From the NCBI RefSeq assembly GCF_017833035.1, contig NZ_JAFIBM010000001.1:2170001-2234000 (forward strand): DNA of 64,000 nucleotides, in the 5' to 3' direction. The position numbers and the translations under genes are program-made. Origin of the DNA: Frigoribacterium sp. PvP032 (lineage in GTDB: Bacteria > Actinomycetota > Actinomycetes > Actinomycetales > Microbacteriaceae). Below are positions 17,432 through 28,105 of the stretch, in pieces (position 1 is the stretch's first letter; each line of letters opens with the position of its first letter). The notes under the pieces are model-generated. The model ran no database searches and had not been told where the DNA came from. It saw only the letters and a program-made list of their open reading frames with translations.

Positions 17432-18601
17432 TCACCGGGTCCGGATGATGCCGTTGTCCGGTGCGGAGACGTCGAACTCGACGGACGCGGCGGGGTCCCG
17501 TCTCGCCTGGTCGGCGATGAGCCCCGCCAGGACCTGCGCCTTCTCGGCCGAGTGGTCGGCGCTGCCCCAGACCACGCGTTCCCCTGTGGTGAGGGACAAC
17601 GTGACGTCGTCCGCCGTGGAGGCGGTCGCCGAGTCGACGGTCTGCCGCAGCGCCTGCGGGAGGGCGAGCAGGACCTCCGCGGCGGACCGGAAGGCCGTGT
17701 CGTCGAGAGGGGCGCCGCCCACGTCGACCAGCGGGACGCCGTCCTGACGCGCGTCGAGGTGCTGGACGACGATGCCGGCGGGGTCCACGAGGTCGAAGCC
17801 GTCGCCGGAGGGCACGGTCGCGATCGGCTGGCGCTCGGTGACGCGGATCACGAGGGTGTGCGGCGGGGCCGTCTCGGTGACGTAGCTCGCGATGAGCGGG
17901 AACCGCTCGAGCTCGGTCGTGATGCGCCCGAAGTCGATCCGGGCCAGTGGCGTGCCGAGCTGGTCGGAGACGGCTGCCTGGACCTCCGCGGCGTCGACCC
18001 TGTCCGTGCCCTCGACCTCGATCTGCTCGAGCGACAGGAGCGGCGAGAACACGGCCACGGCGACCGAGGCCACGAGCAGCGCGGCGACGGCACCGGCGGT
18101 GACCCACGCGGCGCGGCGGTGGCGTGACCTCCGCGTGAACCGCCGGACCTCGGTCCGCTCCGTGCGCCTGCGCTCCCCCGAGGCACGGCGCGCGGCACGA
18201 CGCGCCTCGGCAGCACGCCGGCGCGCCTCCTCCGCACCGCTGGCGGGATCGATGCGCGGGGTGTCCGGGGTGCTCGTCCCGGCCGCTCCGACGTCGGGTC
18301 GATCGCTCGCCGAGGCTCCCCCGCGAGGGCCGAGTCGAGAGGTGACTCCCGACACGAGGCGGGAGGCGGCACCCGGGACGACGGAAGCCGGGGCGGCGGA
18401 GGTCGGCAGCGTCACGGGGCCCGTGGGCGTGTCGTCCGCGTGCGCCGATGTCGGCGGCGCGCCGGCGGACTCAGGACGCGCTCGGCGGGCCCTCGCCGCG
18501 GCGAGCCGGTCGCGGAGGGACGACGCACGTGCCGCCTCCTCGGTCCCCGGCTCGTCGGAGGACCCCTCGGCGGACGGGTCGAAGCCCTCTGGCCGCCTCA
18601 C
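17432..18601 (-). CDS. ftsQ: Cell division protein FtsQ
   Basis: Bitopic membrane protein of the divisome, 389 residues. The N-terminal cytoplasmic part is unusually long, about 170 residues, disordered and very rich in Ala/Arg/Glu, ending in a basic stretch before one membrane helix (AWVTAGAVAALLVASVAVAVF, about residues 166-186). The POTRA domain follows (LEQIEVEGTDRVDAAEVQ) and then the FtsQ domain (RVTERQPIATVP, GVPLVDVG). I chose the GTG at 18601, 37 bp after the murC stop codon. Earlier in-frame starts would overlap murC by almost 100 bp. The start is the least certain in this cluster. Confidence 0.88.
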   Translation of the reverse strand: MRRPEGFDPSAEGSSDEPGTEEAARASSLRDRLAAARARRARPESAGAPPTSAHADDTPTGPVTLPTSAAPASVVPGAASRLVSGVTSRLGPRGGASASDRPDVGAAGTSTPDTPRIDPASGAEEARRRAAEARRAARRASGERRRTERTEVRRFTRRSRHRRAAWVTAGAVAALLVASVAVAVFSPLLSLEQIEVEGTDRVDAAEVQAAVSDQLGTPLARIDFGRITTELERFPLIASYVTETAPPHTLVIRVTERQPIATVPSGDGFDLVDPAGIVVQHLDARQDGVPLVDVGGAPLDDTAFRSAAEVLLALPQALRQTVDSATASTADDVTLSLTTGERVVWGSADHSAEKAQVLAGLIADQARRDPAASVEFDVSAPDNGIIRTR

Positions 18602-18638
18602 GAGCGCCGCCGCCCGGTCGACACGGGTCGACGCGCGG

Positions 18639-20069
18639 TCACTCTGCGGGCTCCTCCGCGGTCGACGCGTCCGGCGCCGACGCGGCGTCGAGCGAGCCGA
18701 GCAGCTGGGGAACGATGCGGTAGACGTCGCCACAGCCGAGCGTGATGACGAAGTCGCCGTCGCGGGCGACGGCTGCCGTGCGGTCGGCGGCCGCCTGCCA
18801 GTCCGCGACGAAGTCGACCCGCGAGGCGTCGGCGAAGCGCTCGGACACGAGCGCGCCGGTCACCCCGGGCTCGGGGTCCTCCCGGGCGCCGTAGACGTCG
18901 AGCACGATCGTGTGGTCGGCCAGGCGCTCGTAGGTCTCGGCGAACTCGCCCGCCATCATGCGGGTCCGGCTGTAGAGGTGGGGCTGGTGCACCGCGATGA
19001 GGCGCCCGTCGCCGACCACGGAGCGGGCGGCCTGCAGGGCGGCCGCGACCTCGGTGGGGTGGTGGGCGTAGTCGTCGTAGACGCTCACGCCGCGCACCGT
19101 GCCGTGCAGCTCGAAGCGACGCTCGGTGCCGCCGAAGGTCTCGAGCCCGGCGATGGCCGCCTCGGGCTCGACGCCGAGGCCGACGAGGACCGCGAAGGCC
19201 CCCGTCGCGTTGACGGCGTTGTGGTGCCCGGGCACGCGGAGCTGGACGGGCCAGCTGGAGCCGGCGTGGTGCAGGGTGAACGACACCGGGCCTGAGGAGG
19301 CGACGTCGGAGAGGCGGAAGTCTGCCGACGCGTCCTCGCCGAAGGTCACCACGTGCGGGTGCGACAGCGCGCTCGTGACGCGACGCGCGCCGGCGTCGTC
19401 GGACGACACCACGACGAGCTCGCGGGCCGCGGACGCGAACTCCACGAAGGCGGCGTCGAACGCCTCGTGCGAGCCGTAGTGGTCGAGGTGGTCGGCGTCG
19501 ACGTTCGTGATGAGCGCGACCGACGTGTCGTAGAGCAGGAACGACCCGTCCGACTCGTCGGCCTCGACGACGAAGAGGTCGTCGGCGCCGCCCTTCGCGC
19601 TGACGCCCAGGGACTGGATGACGCCGCCGTTGACGAAGCTCGGGTCGTGGCCCGCCGCCAGCAGGGCGGTGACGATCATGCCGGTCGACGTCGTCTTGCC
19701 GTGGGCGCCGGCGACCGACACGAGGCGGTGCTGCCCGATCAGCCAGGCGAGCGCCTGCGACCTGTGCAGCACCGGCAGGCCGCGCTCGAGCGCGAGCTGG
19801 TACTCGGGGTTGTCCTGCCAGAGGGCGCCGGTGACGACGAGCGTGTCGGCGTCGCCGACGTTGGCGGCGTCGTGACCGATGGCGATCTCGGCACCGAGCT
19901 CGCGAAGTGCCGCGACGCCGGCCGTCTCACGGATGTCGGAACCGGACACGGTGTGTCCCGCCGCGAGGAACACGCGCGCGATGCCGCTCATCCCGGAGCC
20001 GCCGATGCCGACGAAGTGCACCCGGCCGAGCTCGGCCGGGATCTGCTGCTGGAGGTCGGGCTTGATCAT
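18639..20069 (-). CDS. murC: UDP-N-acetylmuramate--L-alanine ligase
   Basis: Adds the first amino acid to UDP-MurNAc with ATP in the cytoplasm. The 476-residue length is standard. Rossmann start [19 protein letters not shown]-loop [12 protein letters not shown] near residue 107, then DESDGSF and the C-terminal [12 protein letters not shown] motif are intact. The ATG at 20069 overlaps the murG stop codon as ATGA. In Microbacteriaceae with type B peptidoglycan the first residue can be glycine or serine instead of alanine, so the true substrate may differ from the name. Confidence 0.96.
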   Translation of the reverse strand: MIKPDLQQQIPAELGRVHFVGIGGSGMSGIARVFLAAGHTVSGSDIRETAGVAALRELGAEIAIGHDAANVGDADTLVVTGALWQDNPEYQLALERGLPVLHRSQALAWLIGQHRLVSVAGAHGKTTSTGMIVTALLAAGHDPSFVNGGVIQSLGVSAKGGADDLFVVEADESDGSFLLYDTSVALITNVDADHLDHYGSHEAFDAAFVEFASAARELVVVSSDDAGARRVTSALSHPHVVTFGEDASADFRLSDVASSGPVSFTLHHAGSSWPVQLRVPGHHNAVNATGAFAVLVGLGVEPEAAIAGLETFGGTERRFELHGTVRGVSVYDDYAHHPTEVAAALQAARSVVGDGRLIAVHQPHLYSRTRMMAGEFAETYERLADHTIVLDVYGAREDPEPGVTGALVSERFADASRVDFVADWQAAADRTAAVARDGDFVITLGCGDVYRIVPQLLGSLDAASAPDASTAEEPAE

Positions 20070-21208
20070 GAGAGCTCGGGGCTCGCCTTCTGGTTCTCGT
20101 CGTCGTCGATGCGGTCGGGTGAGGGTCGGGCAGGTGCCGTGCGGACGGCGTCGCGCACCAGCTCGACCGTGCGGTCCGTCCCGTCGAGGACGCCGACGGT
20201 GCCTGCCCGGACGGCCATCTCCGCTATCGCGGCGCGGTCCTGCAGGAGGCGCACCAGGGTCGAGCGCACCCAGTCGGGCGTGAAGTCGGCGTCCGCGACG
20301 AGGAGCGCTCCCCCGGCGGCCACGACGTCGGTCGCGTTGTGGCGCTGCTCGCCGTTGCCGACCGGGTAGGGCACGAGCACGGAGGGCAGGCCGAGGGCCG
20401 TCAGCTCGCTGACCGTCGCGGAGCCGGCGCGCGAGACCACGAGGTCTGCCGCCGAGAGCGCCAGGTCCATCCGGTCGCAGTAGGGCAGGAGGTGGTGGTC
20501 GGCGAGGTCGGTCGAGCGCAGCTCGGACTTCTGTCCCGTCACGTGCAGGATCTGCCAGCCTGCGCCGAGCACGCTCGTCGCGGACCTGGCGACCGTCTCG
20601 TTGATGCGCCGCGCGCCCGACGAGCCGCCGGTGACCAGCAGCGTCGGCTTGCGGGGGTCGAGGCCGAACTCGACCAGCGCCTCCTGCCGGCTCGCACGGC
20701 GGTCGAGCTGCTCGATCTCGCGGCGGAGGGGCATGCCGACCTGACGCCCGTGACGGAGGCGCGTCGACGCGTGAACGACGCCCACGTGCCGGGTGAACCA
20801 GGAGCCGAGGACGTTGGCGATGCCCGGCTTGGCGTTGGCCTCGTGGACGACGAGCGGGACGTGCGAACGCCAGGCCGCGACGTAGGCGGGCGCGGACGCG
20901 TAGCCGCCGAAGCCGACGACGACGTCGACGCCGTGCTGGTCGAGCAGCTCGCGCACGCCGGCGACTGCTCCGCGCAGTGCCGAGGGGAACCGGAGGGCGG
21001 CGCGGGAAGGGCGGCGCGGGAAGGGCAGCCGGGGCACGGTCAGGAGCTCGTAGCCCCGCAGCGGGACGAGGCGGGCCTCGAGTCCCTCAGCCGTGCCGAG
21101 GACCAGGACGGTCGCGTCCGGCTCGGTGTCACGGATGCGGTCGGCCACCGCGAGCAGGGGGTTCACGTGCCCGGCGGTGCCGCCGCCGGCGAGGAGGTAC
21201 GTCGTCAC
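20066..21208 (-). CDS. murG: UDP-GlcNAc:lipid I N-acetylglucosaminyltransferase
   Basis: Peripheral membrane GT28 glycosyltransferase that turns lipid I into lipid II. The 380-residue protein has the N-terminal glycine loop [31 protein letters not shown], the HEANAKPG loop, [13 protein letters not shown] and the donor-site [24 protein letters not shown]. The GTG start at 21208 overlaps the ftsW stop codon (GTGA) and the stop overlaps murC (ATGA), so it is coupled on both sides. Confidence 0.97.
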   Translation of the reverse strand: MTTYLLAGGGTAGHVNPLLAVADRIRDTEPDATVLVLGTAEGLEARLVPLRGYELLTVPRLPFPRRPSRAALRFPSALRGAVAGVRELLDQHGVDVVVGFGGYASAPAYVAAWRSHVPLVVHEANAKPGIANVLGSWFTRHVGVVHASTRLRHGRQVGMPLRREIEQLDRRASRQEALVEFGLDPRKPTLLVTGGSSGARRINETVARSATSVLGAGWQILHVTGQKSELRSTDLADHHLLPYCDRMDLALSAADLVVSRAGSATVSELTALGLPSVLVPYPVGNGEQRHNATDVVAAGGALLVADADFTPDWVRSTLVRLLQDRAAIAEMAVRAGTVGVLDGTDRTVELVRDAVRTAPARPSPDRIDDDENQKASPELS

Positions 21209-22509
21209 CGGAGAGACCCTACCCGCTGGCGGGGAGCACCCCGTCCGGGCAGCGGTTCCTCGGGTCGACGGGCGAACGAGAGCACGACGCCGATGGCCAC
21301 GAGGGTCACGATGAGGGCCGATCCTCCGGCGGAGATCAACGGGAGCGGCACGCCGAGGACGGGCAGGAGGCCCAGCACGACGGCGATGTTGATGAGCGCC
21401 TGACCGATGATCCAGGCGGTCACCGCACCGGTGACGACCCGGACGAACGGGTCGTTCGTGCGGCGGATGATCTTGACGAATCCGACGGCGAGGACGACGA
21501 AGAGGGCCAGCACGACGATCGCGCCGATGAGCCCCAGCTCTTCACCGATGATCGCGAAGATGAAGTCGTTGTCGGCCTCCGGCAGCCACGACCACTTCGA
21601 CTTCGAGTTGCCGAGGCCGACCCCGAACAGCCCGCCGGAGGCGAGCGCCCAGGTGCCGTGCAGCGTCTGCCAGCAGGCCGCCTGGTAGTCGCTCGAGTCG
21701 GTGCAGCCGGACATCCAGGCGGCGATGCGCTCGTTGCGCGAGGCAGAGCCGGAGGCGATCAGCGGGATCGCCGCGGCGAGGAAGAGGACGGGGACGGCGA
21801 GGTAGCGGAGCCGCACGCCGGCGAACCAGACGGCCGCGAAGACGAGGAGGAGCATGACCATCGTGGTGCCGAGGTCGCCGCCCAGCACGACGAGGCCCAC
21901 GGCGACGCCGACCACGGGCACCAGCGGGATGGCGAGGTGCTTCCAGTCGTCGAGCAGGTCGCGCTTGACGCTGAGGATCATGCCCAGCCAGATCGCGAGG
22001 GCGAGCTTCACCGCCTCGGAGGGCTGCGCGGTGAAGGAGCCGAGGTCGATCCAGTTGCGGTTGCCGCCGATCTCGTAGCCGAGGGGCGTGAACACCAGCA
22101 GCTGGAGCACGACCGCGACGAGGAGGATCTGCCAGGCCCAGCGCTTCCAGAACGAGACGGGGACGCGGGAGGCGATCAGCATCAGCGGGACCCCGATGGC
22201 CGCGTAGATGCCCTGCCGGACGAACGCGCCGAAGAACGACGTGTGCCGGGACGCGATGTACTGCTCGACCGACGACGACGACAGGACCATGACCAGTCCG
22301 AGCACGACCATGAACAGCGTCGTGCCGAGGATGAGGAAGAACGACCCGGTCTCGGCGGCGAAGAGCCTCTTGACGGCGACCACGGCCGCGGCCTGGCGGC
22401 CGTCGTGGGCCGACGGGTGCGCCGACGGGTGCGCCGTGTCGTGGTCGTCCCGCGGTCGGGTCGACTCAGTCGGCCGGCGACGCGGGAGGCTGGTGGGCTT
22501 CGGAGCCAT
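21205..22509 (-). CDS. ftsW: Peptidoglycan glycosyltransferase FtsW
   Basis: SEDS-family septal peptidoglycan polymerase that uses lipid II and works with FtsI. The 434-residue protein has a polar N-terminal tail of about 45 residues rich in Arg/His/Asp, then about ten membrane helices. SEDS marks include GYEIGGNRNWIDLGSFTAQPSEAVKLAL and the extracytoplasmic loop before SGGLFGVGLGNSKSKWSWLPEADNDFIFAIIGEELG. I prefer the ATG at 22509, eight bases after GGGAGG, over a GTG at 22518 that overlaps that ribosome-binding site. It overlaps the murD 3' end by 44 bp. Confidence 0.95.
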   Translation of the reverse strand: MAPKPTSLPRRRPTESTRPRDDHDTAHPSAHPSAHDGRQAAAVVAVKRLFAAETGSFFLILGTTLFMVVLGLVMVLSSSSVEQYIASRHTSFFGAFVRQGIYAAIGVPLMLIASRVPVSFWKRWAWQILLVAVVLQLLVFTPLGYEIGGNRNWIDLGSFTAQPSEAVKLALAIWLGMILSVKRDLLDDWKHLAIPLVPVVGVAVGLVVLGGDLGTTMVMLLLVFAAVWFAGVRLRYLAVPVLFLAAAIPLIASGSASRNERIAAWMSGCTDSSDYQAACWQTLHGTWALASGGLFGVGLGNSKSKWSWLPEADNDFIFAIIGEELGLIGAIVVLALFVVLAVGFVKIIRRTNDPFVRVVTGAVTAWIIGQALINIAVVLGLLPVLGVPLPLISAGGSALIVTLVAIGVVLSFARRPEEPLPGRGAPRQRVGSLR

Positions 22510-24034
22510 CAGCGTCACCTCCCAGGTGGTGTGCGACCGCGGCGGCGAATGCCCTGCCGCGCGCGGTGTAGTCGGTGAACTGGTCGAAGGACGCCGCCGC
22601 GGGGGCGAGGAGGACGGTGTCGCCCGGCCTCGCCGCGGCCGCCGCCAGGCGGACCGCCGTCGGCATCACCCGCTCAGTGTCGGTCTCGTCGACCTCGAAG
22701 ACGGGCAGCTCGGGGGCGTGTCGCCGGAAGGCCTCGCGGAGCCCCTCCCGGTCGACGCCGATCAGGACGGCGGCGGCGAGGCCCTCGGCCGCGTCGCGGA
22801 CGAGCGGCTCGGGATCGACGCCCTTGAACGTGCCGCCCACGATCCACACGACGGACGGGTACGAACCGAGCGACGCGTGCGCGGCGTGGGGGTTCGTGGC
22901 CTTCGAGTCGTCGACCCAGACGACGCCGGCCGAGTCGCCGACGATCTCGGTCCGGTGGTGGTCGACGCGGAACGACAACACGGCCTCGCGCACGGCCACG
23001 GGGTCGACGTCGATCGCGCGGACGAGCGCGGCCGCGGCCAGCACGTCCTCGACGAGGTGGTCGGCTCCGAGGCCGGCCGCCTCCAGCTCTGCCGTCGTCG
23101 CGAGCTCGAGGGCCCGGTGGCGACGCTCCGCCAGGAACGCCCGGTCGACCAGCACGCCGCCGTCCTCGCCGCTCACGATGCCGAAGTCGCTCGGACCGGG
23201 GGCGGAGAGACCGAAGCCGACGGCACGACAGCCCTCGGCCACGTCGGCCTCCTCGACCATCCGGATCGTCGCTGCGTCTGCCTTGTTGTAGACGCACGCG
23301 GTGACCGTGTTCTCGTACACGCGGGCCTTGGCGTCGCGGTAGGCGTCGAACGACCCGTGCCACTCGAGGTGGTCGGACTGCAGGTTGAGGCACACCGACG
23401 CGCGAGGCCGCAGGGCGCCGGGGCCCTCGACGGGCAGCCAGTGCAGCTGGTGGCTCGAGAGCTCGACCACCAGGACGTCGAGGCCCTCCGGGTCGCGGAC
23501 GGCGTCGAGCACGGGCACGCCGATGTTGCCGACGGCGGCAGCACGTCGCCCGCCGGCCAGGGCCATCGCCGTCGCGAGCTGCGTCGTCGTGGTCTTGCCG
23601 TTCGTGCCCGTGACGAGCAGCCACTCGGCGATCGTCGCGGTCTTGTCGCGGAGGCGCCAGGCGAGCTCCACGTCGCCCCAGACGGCGGCGTCCGACTCGA
23701 CGGCTCGCACGGCCAGCGGGTGGTGCGGCGCGAAGCCCGGCGAGAGGACCACGAGCTCGGGGTCGAAGTCGACGACGCTCTGCGGGAACTCGGTCATCGC
23801 GGGGTCGAGGACGAGCTCGGCGCCGATCAGGCCCAGCAGCTCGGCCCGGTCGTCTTCGACGCTCGGGGCGAGCACCACGACGCGGGCCCCCAGCTCGGTC
23901 AGGGTGTCGGCGACGGAGAAGCCGGTGACGCCGAGGCCGAGGACCAGCACGCGGAGGCCCGACCAGTCGGAGTGCCAGCTCGTGAGGCCGTCGAGCCTCG
24001 CCGCCAGGACAGGATGGGAGGCGGAGTTCGTCAT
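22466..24034 (-). CDS. murD: UDP-N-acetylmuramoylalanine--D-glutamate ligase
   Basis: Adds D-Glu to the growing UDP-MurNAc peptide with ATP. The protein is 522 residues, somewhat longer than E. coli MurD. An N-terminal Rossmann domain ([19 protein letters not shown]) is followed by the ATP loop [14 protein letters not shown] near residue 135, [26 protein letters not shown] and the C-terminal [14 protein letters not shown] and WIVGGTFKG motifs. The ATG at 24034 overlaps the mraY stop codon (ATGA). The 3' end overlaps ftsW by 44 bp. Confidence 0.96.
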   Translation of the reverse strand: MTNSASHPVLAARLDGLTSWHSDWSGLRVLVLGLGVTGFSVADTLTELGARVVVLAPSVEDDRAELLGLIGAELVLDPAMTEFPQSVVDFDPELVVLSPGFAPHHPLAVRAVESDAAVWGDVELAWRLRDKTATIAEWLLVTGTNGKTTTTQLATAMALAGGRRAAAVGNIGVPVLDAVRDPEGLDVLVVELSSHQLHWLPVEGPGALRPRASVCLNLQSDHLEWHGSFDAYRDAKARVYENTVTACVYNKADAATIRMVEEADVAEGCRAVGFGLSAPGPSDFGIVSGEDGGVLVDRAFLAERRHRALELATTAELEAAGLGADHLVEDVLAAAALVRAIDVDPVAVREAVLSFRVDHHRTEIVGDSAGVVWVDDSKATNPHAAHASLGSYPSVVWIVGGTFKGVDPEPLVRDAAEGLAAAVLIGVDREGLREAFRRHAPELPVFEVDETDTERVMPTAVRLAAAAARPGDTVLLAPAAASFDQFTDYTARGRAFAAAVAHHLGGDADGSEAHQPPASPAD

Positions 24035-25134
24035 GAGGTGCGGGAGATCCACTCGAGGTAGAAGACTCCTACGCCGGCGGCCACGAACAGACCGGCGATG
24101 ATCCAGAAGCGGACGACGACCGTCACCTCTGCCCACCCCTTGAGCTCGAAGTGGTGGTGCAGCGGGCTCATCAGGAATATCCGCTTGCCGTGCGTGATCT
24201 TGAAGTACGCCCGTTGCAGGATCACCGAACCGGTGACGACGATGAACAGCCCGCCGATCAGGACCAGGAGCAGCTCGGTGCGGCTGAGGATGGCGAGTGC
24301 CGCCAGCGCCCCGCCGAGTCCGAGCGACCCCGTGTCGCCGAGGAAGATCTGGGCCGGCGACGTGTTCCACCACAGGAACCCGATCAGGCCGCCGCAGATC
24401 GCCGCGGCCACCACCGCGAGGTCGAGCGGGTTGGCGACCGTGTAGCAAGCCGACCGGGTCGACTCGTCGAGCCGGGTGCTGAAGCACGACTGGTTGAACT
24501 GCCAGAAGCCGATGAAGATGTAAGAGGCGATGGCCAGGATCGACGCGCCGGTCGCGAGGCCGTCCAGGCCGTCGGCCACGTTGACGCCGTTCGACGTGCT
24601 CACCGTGATGAGCACGACCCAGATCAGGAAGAGCCCGCCGCCGGCGATCGTGCCGAAGAACATGAAGTCGAGCCACGAGATGTCGCGGACGCCGCTGATC
24701 ATGGTCGAGGCCGGCGTGAGGCCGTTCTCGTTCGGGAACGACAGCGCGAGGACGGCGAACACCGCGCCGACCACCACCTGGCCCGCGATCTTCGCCCAGC
24801 CGCCGAGCCCCAGGCTGCGCTGGTTGCGCACCTTGAGGAAGTCGTCGAGGAAGCCCACGGCGCCGAGCCCGACCATCATGAAGAGGACGAGCAGGCCGCT
24901 GTTGGTGATCGCGTCGGGCGCGACGACGTGGCCGACGAAGTAGCCGAGCACGGTGCCGATGATCAGGACGATGCCGCCCATGGTCGCGGTGCCGCGCTTG
25001 GTGTGGTGCGACTGCGGGCCGTCGTCACGGATGAACTGGCCCCAGCCGAGACGGTGGAACAGCCGGATGAAGAGCGGCGTCATGAGCAGGGTGAAGACCA
25101 GCGACACGGCGCCGGCGATGAGCAGCGCGATCAC
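24031..25134 (-). CDS. mraY: Phospho-N-acetylmuramoyl-pentapeptide-transferase
   Basis: Membrane enzyme that makes lipid I from UDP-MurNAc-pentapeptide and undecaprenyl phosphate. The 367-residue protein has about ten hydrophobic helices. Conserved motifs are [12 protein letters not shown], the paired Asp in [38 protein letters not shown] and the histidine cluster [13 protein letters not shown]. The GTG start at 25134 overlaps the murF stop codon as GTGA and its stop codon overlaps murD as ATGA. Confidence 0.97.
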   Translation of the reverse strand: MIALLIAGAVSLVFTLLMTPLFIRLFHRLGWGQFIRDDGPQSHHTKRGTATMGGIVLIIGTVLGYFVGHVVAPDAITNSGLLVLFMMVGLGAVGFLDDFLKVRNQRSLGLGGWAKIAGQVVVGAVFAVLALSFPNENGLTPASTMISGVRDISWLDFMFFGTIAGGGLFLIWVVLITVSTSNGVNVADGLDGLATGASILAIASYIFIGFWQFNQSCFSTRLDESTRSACYTVANPLDLAVVAAAICGGLIGFLWWNTSPAQIFLGDTGSLGLGGALAALAILSRTELLLVLIGGLFIVVTGSVILQRAYFKITHGKRIFLMSPLHHHFELKGWAEVTVVVRFWIIAGLFVAAGVGVFYLEWISRTS

Positions 25135-26540
25135 GCGGTCACCCCCGCGAGGCGGTCGCCGAGGTGGCGGAGACCGGCGGACTTCGACGACTTCACGAGC
25201 ACGACGTCGCCGTCGCGCAGGCTCTGCCGGAGCAGGTCGTACGCCTCGTCGACGGTGTCGACGAGGACGGACTCGCCGTCCCACGAGCCCTCGAGGCCGG
25301 CGGCGACGTGGATGTGCCGGGCCTCGTGACCGACGACGACGAGCTGGCCGATGTTCAGGCGCACGACGAGACGACCGACGCGGTCGTGCTCCTCGCGGGC
25401 GAGCTCGCCGAGCTCGGCCATCTCGCCGAGCACGGCGACGGAGCGACCACCGGGAGGCACGATCTGCGCGAGGGTCTTGAGGGCCGCGGCGACGGAGTCG
25501 GGGCTCGCGTTGTACGCGTCGTTGACGACGGTGACGCCGTCGCCCCCGTCGAGCACCTCCATGCGCCAGCGCTCGGCACGGGCGACGCCCTCGAGCACCG
25601 TGACGGCGCGGTCGAGGTCGAGGCCCCACTCCCCTGCCACCGTGAGGGCGGCGAGGGCGTTCATGACGTGGTGCTCGCCGAGGATGCGCAGCCGGACGGG
25701 GCGGGAGACCCCGTCGTGGTCGAGCACGAAGGAGGTGCCCTCGCGGGTGACCTCGAGGTCGGACGCCCGGTAGGCGGCCGAGTCGGTCAGGCCGAAGCCG
25801 ACGACCCGGGCGGCCGTGTCCGCCGCCATGCCGGCGACGCGGTCGTCGTCGACGTTGAGCACGGCGGTCGCCGTCGCGGGCAGGTCGGTCACCATCTCGG
25901 CCTTCGCCGCGCGGGTGCCCTCGATGCCGCCGAAGCCGCCGGCGTGGGCGAGGCCCACCTTGAGCACGACGCCGGTGTCGGGTCGGGCGATCGCGACCAG
26001 GCGGGCGATCTCGCCCGGGCCGGAAGCGCCCATCTCGACGACGAGGAACTCGGTGTCGAGATCGACGCGCAGCATCGAGATCGGTGCCCCGACGTGGTTG
26101 TTGAACGAGCCCTCCGGCGCGACGGTCGGGCCGACGTCGGACAGCACGGCCCGGAGCATGTTCTTGGTGCTCGTCTTGCCGTTCGAGCCGGTGACGCCGA
26201 CGACGCGCAGGCGACCGCCGCGGCGGACGCGCTCGACCACCCCGGCGGCGAGGCGCGAGAGCGCGGCCACGCCGTCGTCGACGACGACCACGGGGACGGC
26301 CAGGTCGAGCGGGCGCTCGGCGACGACGAGCGCGGCGCCGGAGGCGACGGCCGCGTCGGCGAACAGGTGTCCGTCGGTCTCGTCGCCGCGGAGGGCGAAG
26401 AACACGGAACCGGCGGTCACGAGCCGGGAGTCGGTCTCGACCGATCCGTCGACGACCTGGCCGGCGTCCTGACCGGCCTCGGGGAGGTGGAGGGCGCCTC
26501 CCGCGATCTCGGCCAGCTCGGCCAGCGTGAGGGCGATCAC
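25131..26540 (-). CDS. murF: UDP-N-acetylmuramoyl-tripeptide--D-alanyl-D-alanine ligase
   Basis: Adds the D-Ala-D-Ala dipeptide with ATP. The protein is 469 residues from the GTG at 26540, which overlaps the murE stop codon as GTGA; another GTG three codons earlier (26549) is possible. The ATP loop [14 protein letters not shown] is near residue 110, then [42 protein letters not shown] and the C-terminal [18 protein letters not shown] and VLGEMAELG. The order murE-murF-mraY is the standard one. Confidence 0.96.
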   Translation of the reverse strand: MIALTLAELAEIAGGALHLPEAGQDAGQVVDGSVETDSRLVTAGSVFFALRGDETDGHLFADAAVASGAALVVAERPLDLAVPVVVVDDGVAALSRLAAGVVERVRRGGRLRVVGVTGSNGKTSTKNMLRAVLSDVGPTVAPEGSFNNHVGAPISMLRVDLDTEFLVVEMGASGPGEIARLVAIARPDTGVVLKVGLAHAGGFGGIEGTRAAKAEMVTDLPATATAVLNVDDDRVAGMAADTAARVVGFGLTDSAAYRASDLEVTREGTSFVLDHDGVSRPVRLRILGEHHVMNALAALTVAGEWGLDLDRAVTVLEGVARAERWRMEVLDGGDGVTVVNDAYNASPDSVAAALKTLAQIVPPGGRSVAVLGEMAELGELAREEHDRVGRLVVRLNIGQLVVVGHEARHIHVAAGLEGSWDGESVLVDTVDEAYDLLRQSLRDGDVVLVKSSKSAGLRHLGDRLAGVTA

Positions 26541-28105
26541 TCGGCCCACCCGGCCTCTCGCAGCGCGGCGCGCGCCTCGTCGCGGGCGGAGTACGGGGTC
26601 CGCTCACCACGGATGTCGCGGTAGTCCTGGTGGCCGGGGCCGGCCCAGAGGATCGAGTCGCCCTCGCCGGCCAGGCCGACGGCGGTGCGGATGGCCGCCT
26701 CGGGCGGGCTCACCTCGTGGATCTCGTGCTCGGGGTACGCCTCGCGGGCCGCGCCGACCAGGGTCGCGCGGATCTCCGCCGGGTCCTCGAAACGAGGGTG
26801 GTGGTCCGTGACCACGAGGATGTCGGAGCCCTCCGCGGCCACGCGGGCCATGTCGCCGCGCTTGGTCTTGTCGCGGTCGCCGTCGGCGCCGAACAGCATG
26901 ATGACCTTGCCCGGCGTGAAGCGGCGGACGGCTGCGAGGGTGGTGAGGAACGCGTCGGGGCTGTGCCCGAAGTCGACGTAGACGCTCGGCCCACGGTCGC
27001 CCGAGACGCGCTCGGTGCGGCCCGGCAGGTAGGCGACGATGCCGCCCTCGGCCTCCAGCGCCTGCGAGATGGCGCCGAGCTCGAAGCCCGCCTCGACGAG
27101 CATGACGATCGCCAGGGCGGCGTTCGCGACCATGTGCCAGCCGATCAGCGGCACGCGGGTGACGAGCTCGCGGTTCTCCGGCCCGGTCAGGCGGAACTCG
27201 GTCCACGCCGCCTGCTCGTCGAGGATCTCGACGCGCCAGTCGGCCTCGACGTCGGGGAGGATCGTGATCGTCGTCAGCGGCACGCGCGCGTTGTCGACCA
27301 CCCGGTGGCCGTACGGCGAGTCGAGCGAGATGACCGCGCGCTTCGCCCGGTCGGGCTGGAACAGCGGCAGCTTCGCGTGGAAGTACTCCTCCATGTCCGC
27401 GTAGTCGTCGAGGTGGTCGTGGCTGAGGTTCGTGAACGCCGCGACGTCGAAGACCAGGCCGTCGACGCGGTTGCGGCTGAGCGCCTGCGCGCTGACCTCG
27501 ACGGCCACCGCGCGCACCTCGCTCTCGCGCATGCGGGCGAGCAGGGCGTGCATCTCGCTCGCCTCTGGCGTCGTGAGCCGGCTGACGACGGTGAGGTCGC
27601 CGATGTGGCGCTCGGCCGTGCTGCTGAGGCCGGTCACCAGCCCGAGCTGACGGAGCACGCCCTCGAGCAGGTAGGAGGTGCTGGTCTTGCCGTTCGTGCC
27701 GGTGACGGCGAACAGGAGGGGCGAGTCGTCGCCCCCGGTGCGGTAGATCCACGCGGACACGTCGCCGAGCGCGGCCCTGGGCGAGTCGACCAGGACGACG
27801 GGCAGGCCGCTCTCGCGAGCCAGCTCGAGGCCGGCCGCGTCGGTGAGCAGCGCGACGGCGCCGCCGTCGCGGGCCTGCGAGGCGAACTCGGCGCCGTGCC
27901 GGTGCTCGCCGGGCACGCCGACGTACAGGTCGCCGGGGTGGAGGTCCGCCGTGCTCAGCGTGACTCCGGTGACCTCGACGCCGTCGAGGGAACCCTCGTG
28001 CTCGAGACCGAACTCGCTGACCAGCTGGGCGAGTGACCTCGCCGACGGATGTTCCGGTCGAAGGACCGGGGGGATCCGGGCGCTCAATGAATCCTCTTCT
28101 CTCAC
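26537..28105 (-). CDS. murE: Mur ligase MurE, third-residue adding enzyme
   Basis: ATP-dependent ligase that adds the third (diamino) residue to the peptidoglycan stem peptide. The protein is 522 residues from a GTG at 28105 that overlaps the ftsI stop codon (GTGA); a TTG six codons later has AGAGGA close by and may be used instead. Motifs: [37 protein letters not shown] with the carbamylated Lys, [30 protein letters not shown]. The substrate-selecting loop reads [11 protein letters not shown] where meso-DAP enzymes have DNPR, which suggests another diamino acid (for example Lys, Orn or diaminobutyrate, as known in Microbacteriaceae). Confidence 0.94.
   Translation of the reverse strand: MREEDSLSARIPPVLRPEHPSARSLAQLVSEFGLEHEGSLDGVEVTGVTLSTADLHPGDLYVGVPGEHRHGAEFASQARDGGAVALLTDAAGLELARESGLPVVLVDSPRAALGDVSAWIYRTGGDDSPLLFAVTGTNGKTSTSYLLEGVLRQLGLVTGLSSTAERHIGDLTVVSRLTTPEASEMHALLARMRESEVRAVAVEVSAQALSRNRVDGLVFDVAAFTNLSHDHLDDYADMEEYFHAKLPLFQPDRAKRAVISLDSPYGHRVVDNARVPLTTITILPDVEADWRVEILDEQAAWTEFRLTGPENRELVTRVPLIGWHMVANAALAIVMLVEAGFELGAISQALEAEGGIVAYLPGRTERVSGDRGPSVYVDFGHSPDAFLTTLAAVRRFTPGKVIMLFGADGDRDKTKRGDMARVAAEGSDILVVTDHHPRFEDPAEIRATLVGAAREAYPEHEIHEVSPPEAAIRTAVGLAGEGDSILWAGPGHQDYRDIRGERTPYSARDEARAALREAGWAE

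Noticed and set aside
18601-18733. Longer start for ftsQ inside murC
   Set aside because: It would overlap murC by about 95 bp and add a non-conserved Arg/Ser-rich tail; GTG at 18601 lies after the murC stop codon.
22510-22518. GTG at 22518 as the ftsW start
   Set aside because: This GTG overlaps the GGGAGG ribosome-binding site, which is ideally spaced for the ATG at 22509.
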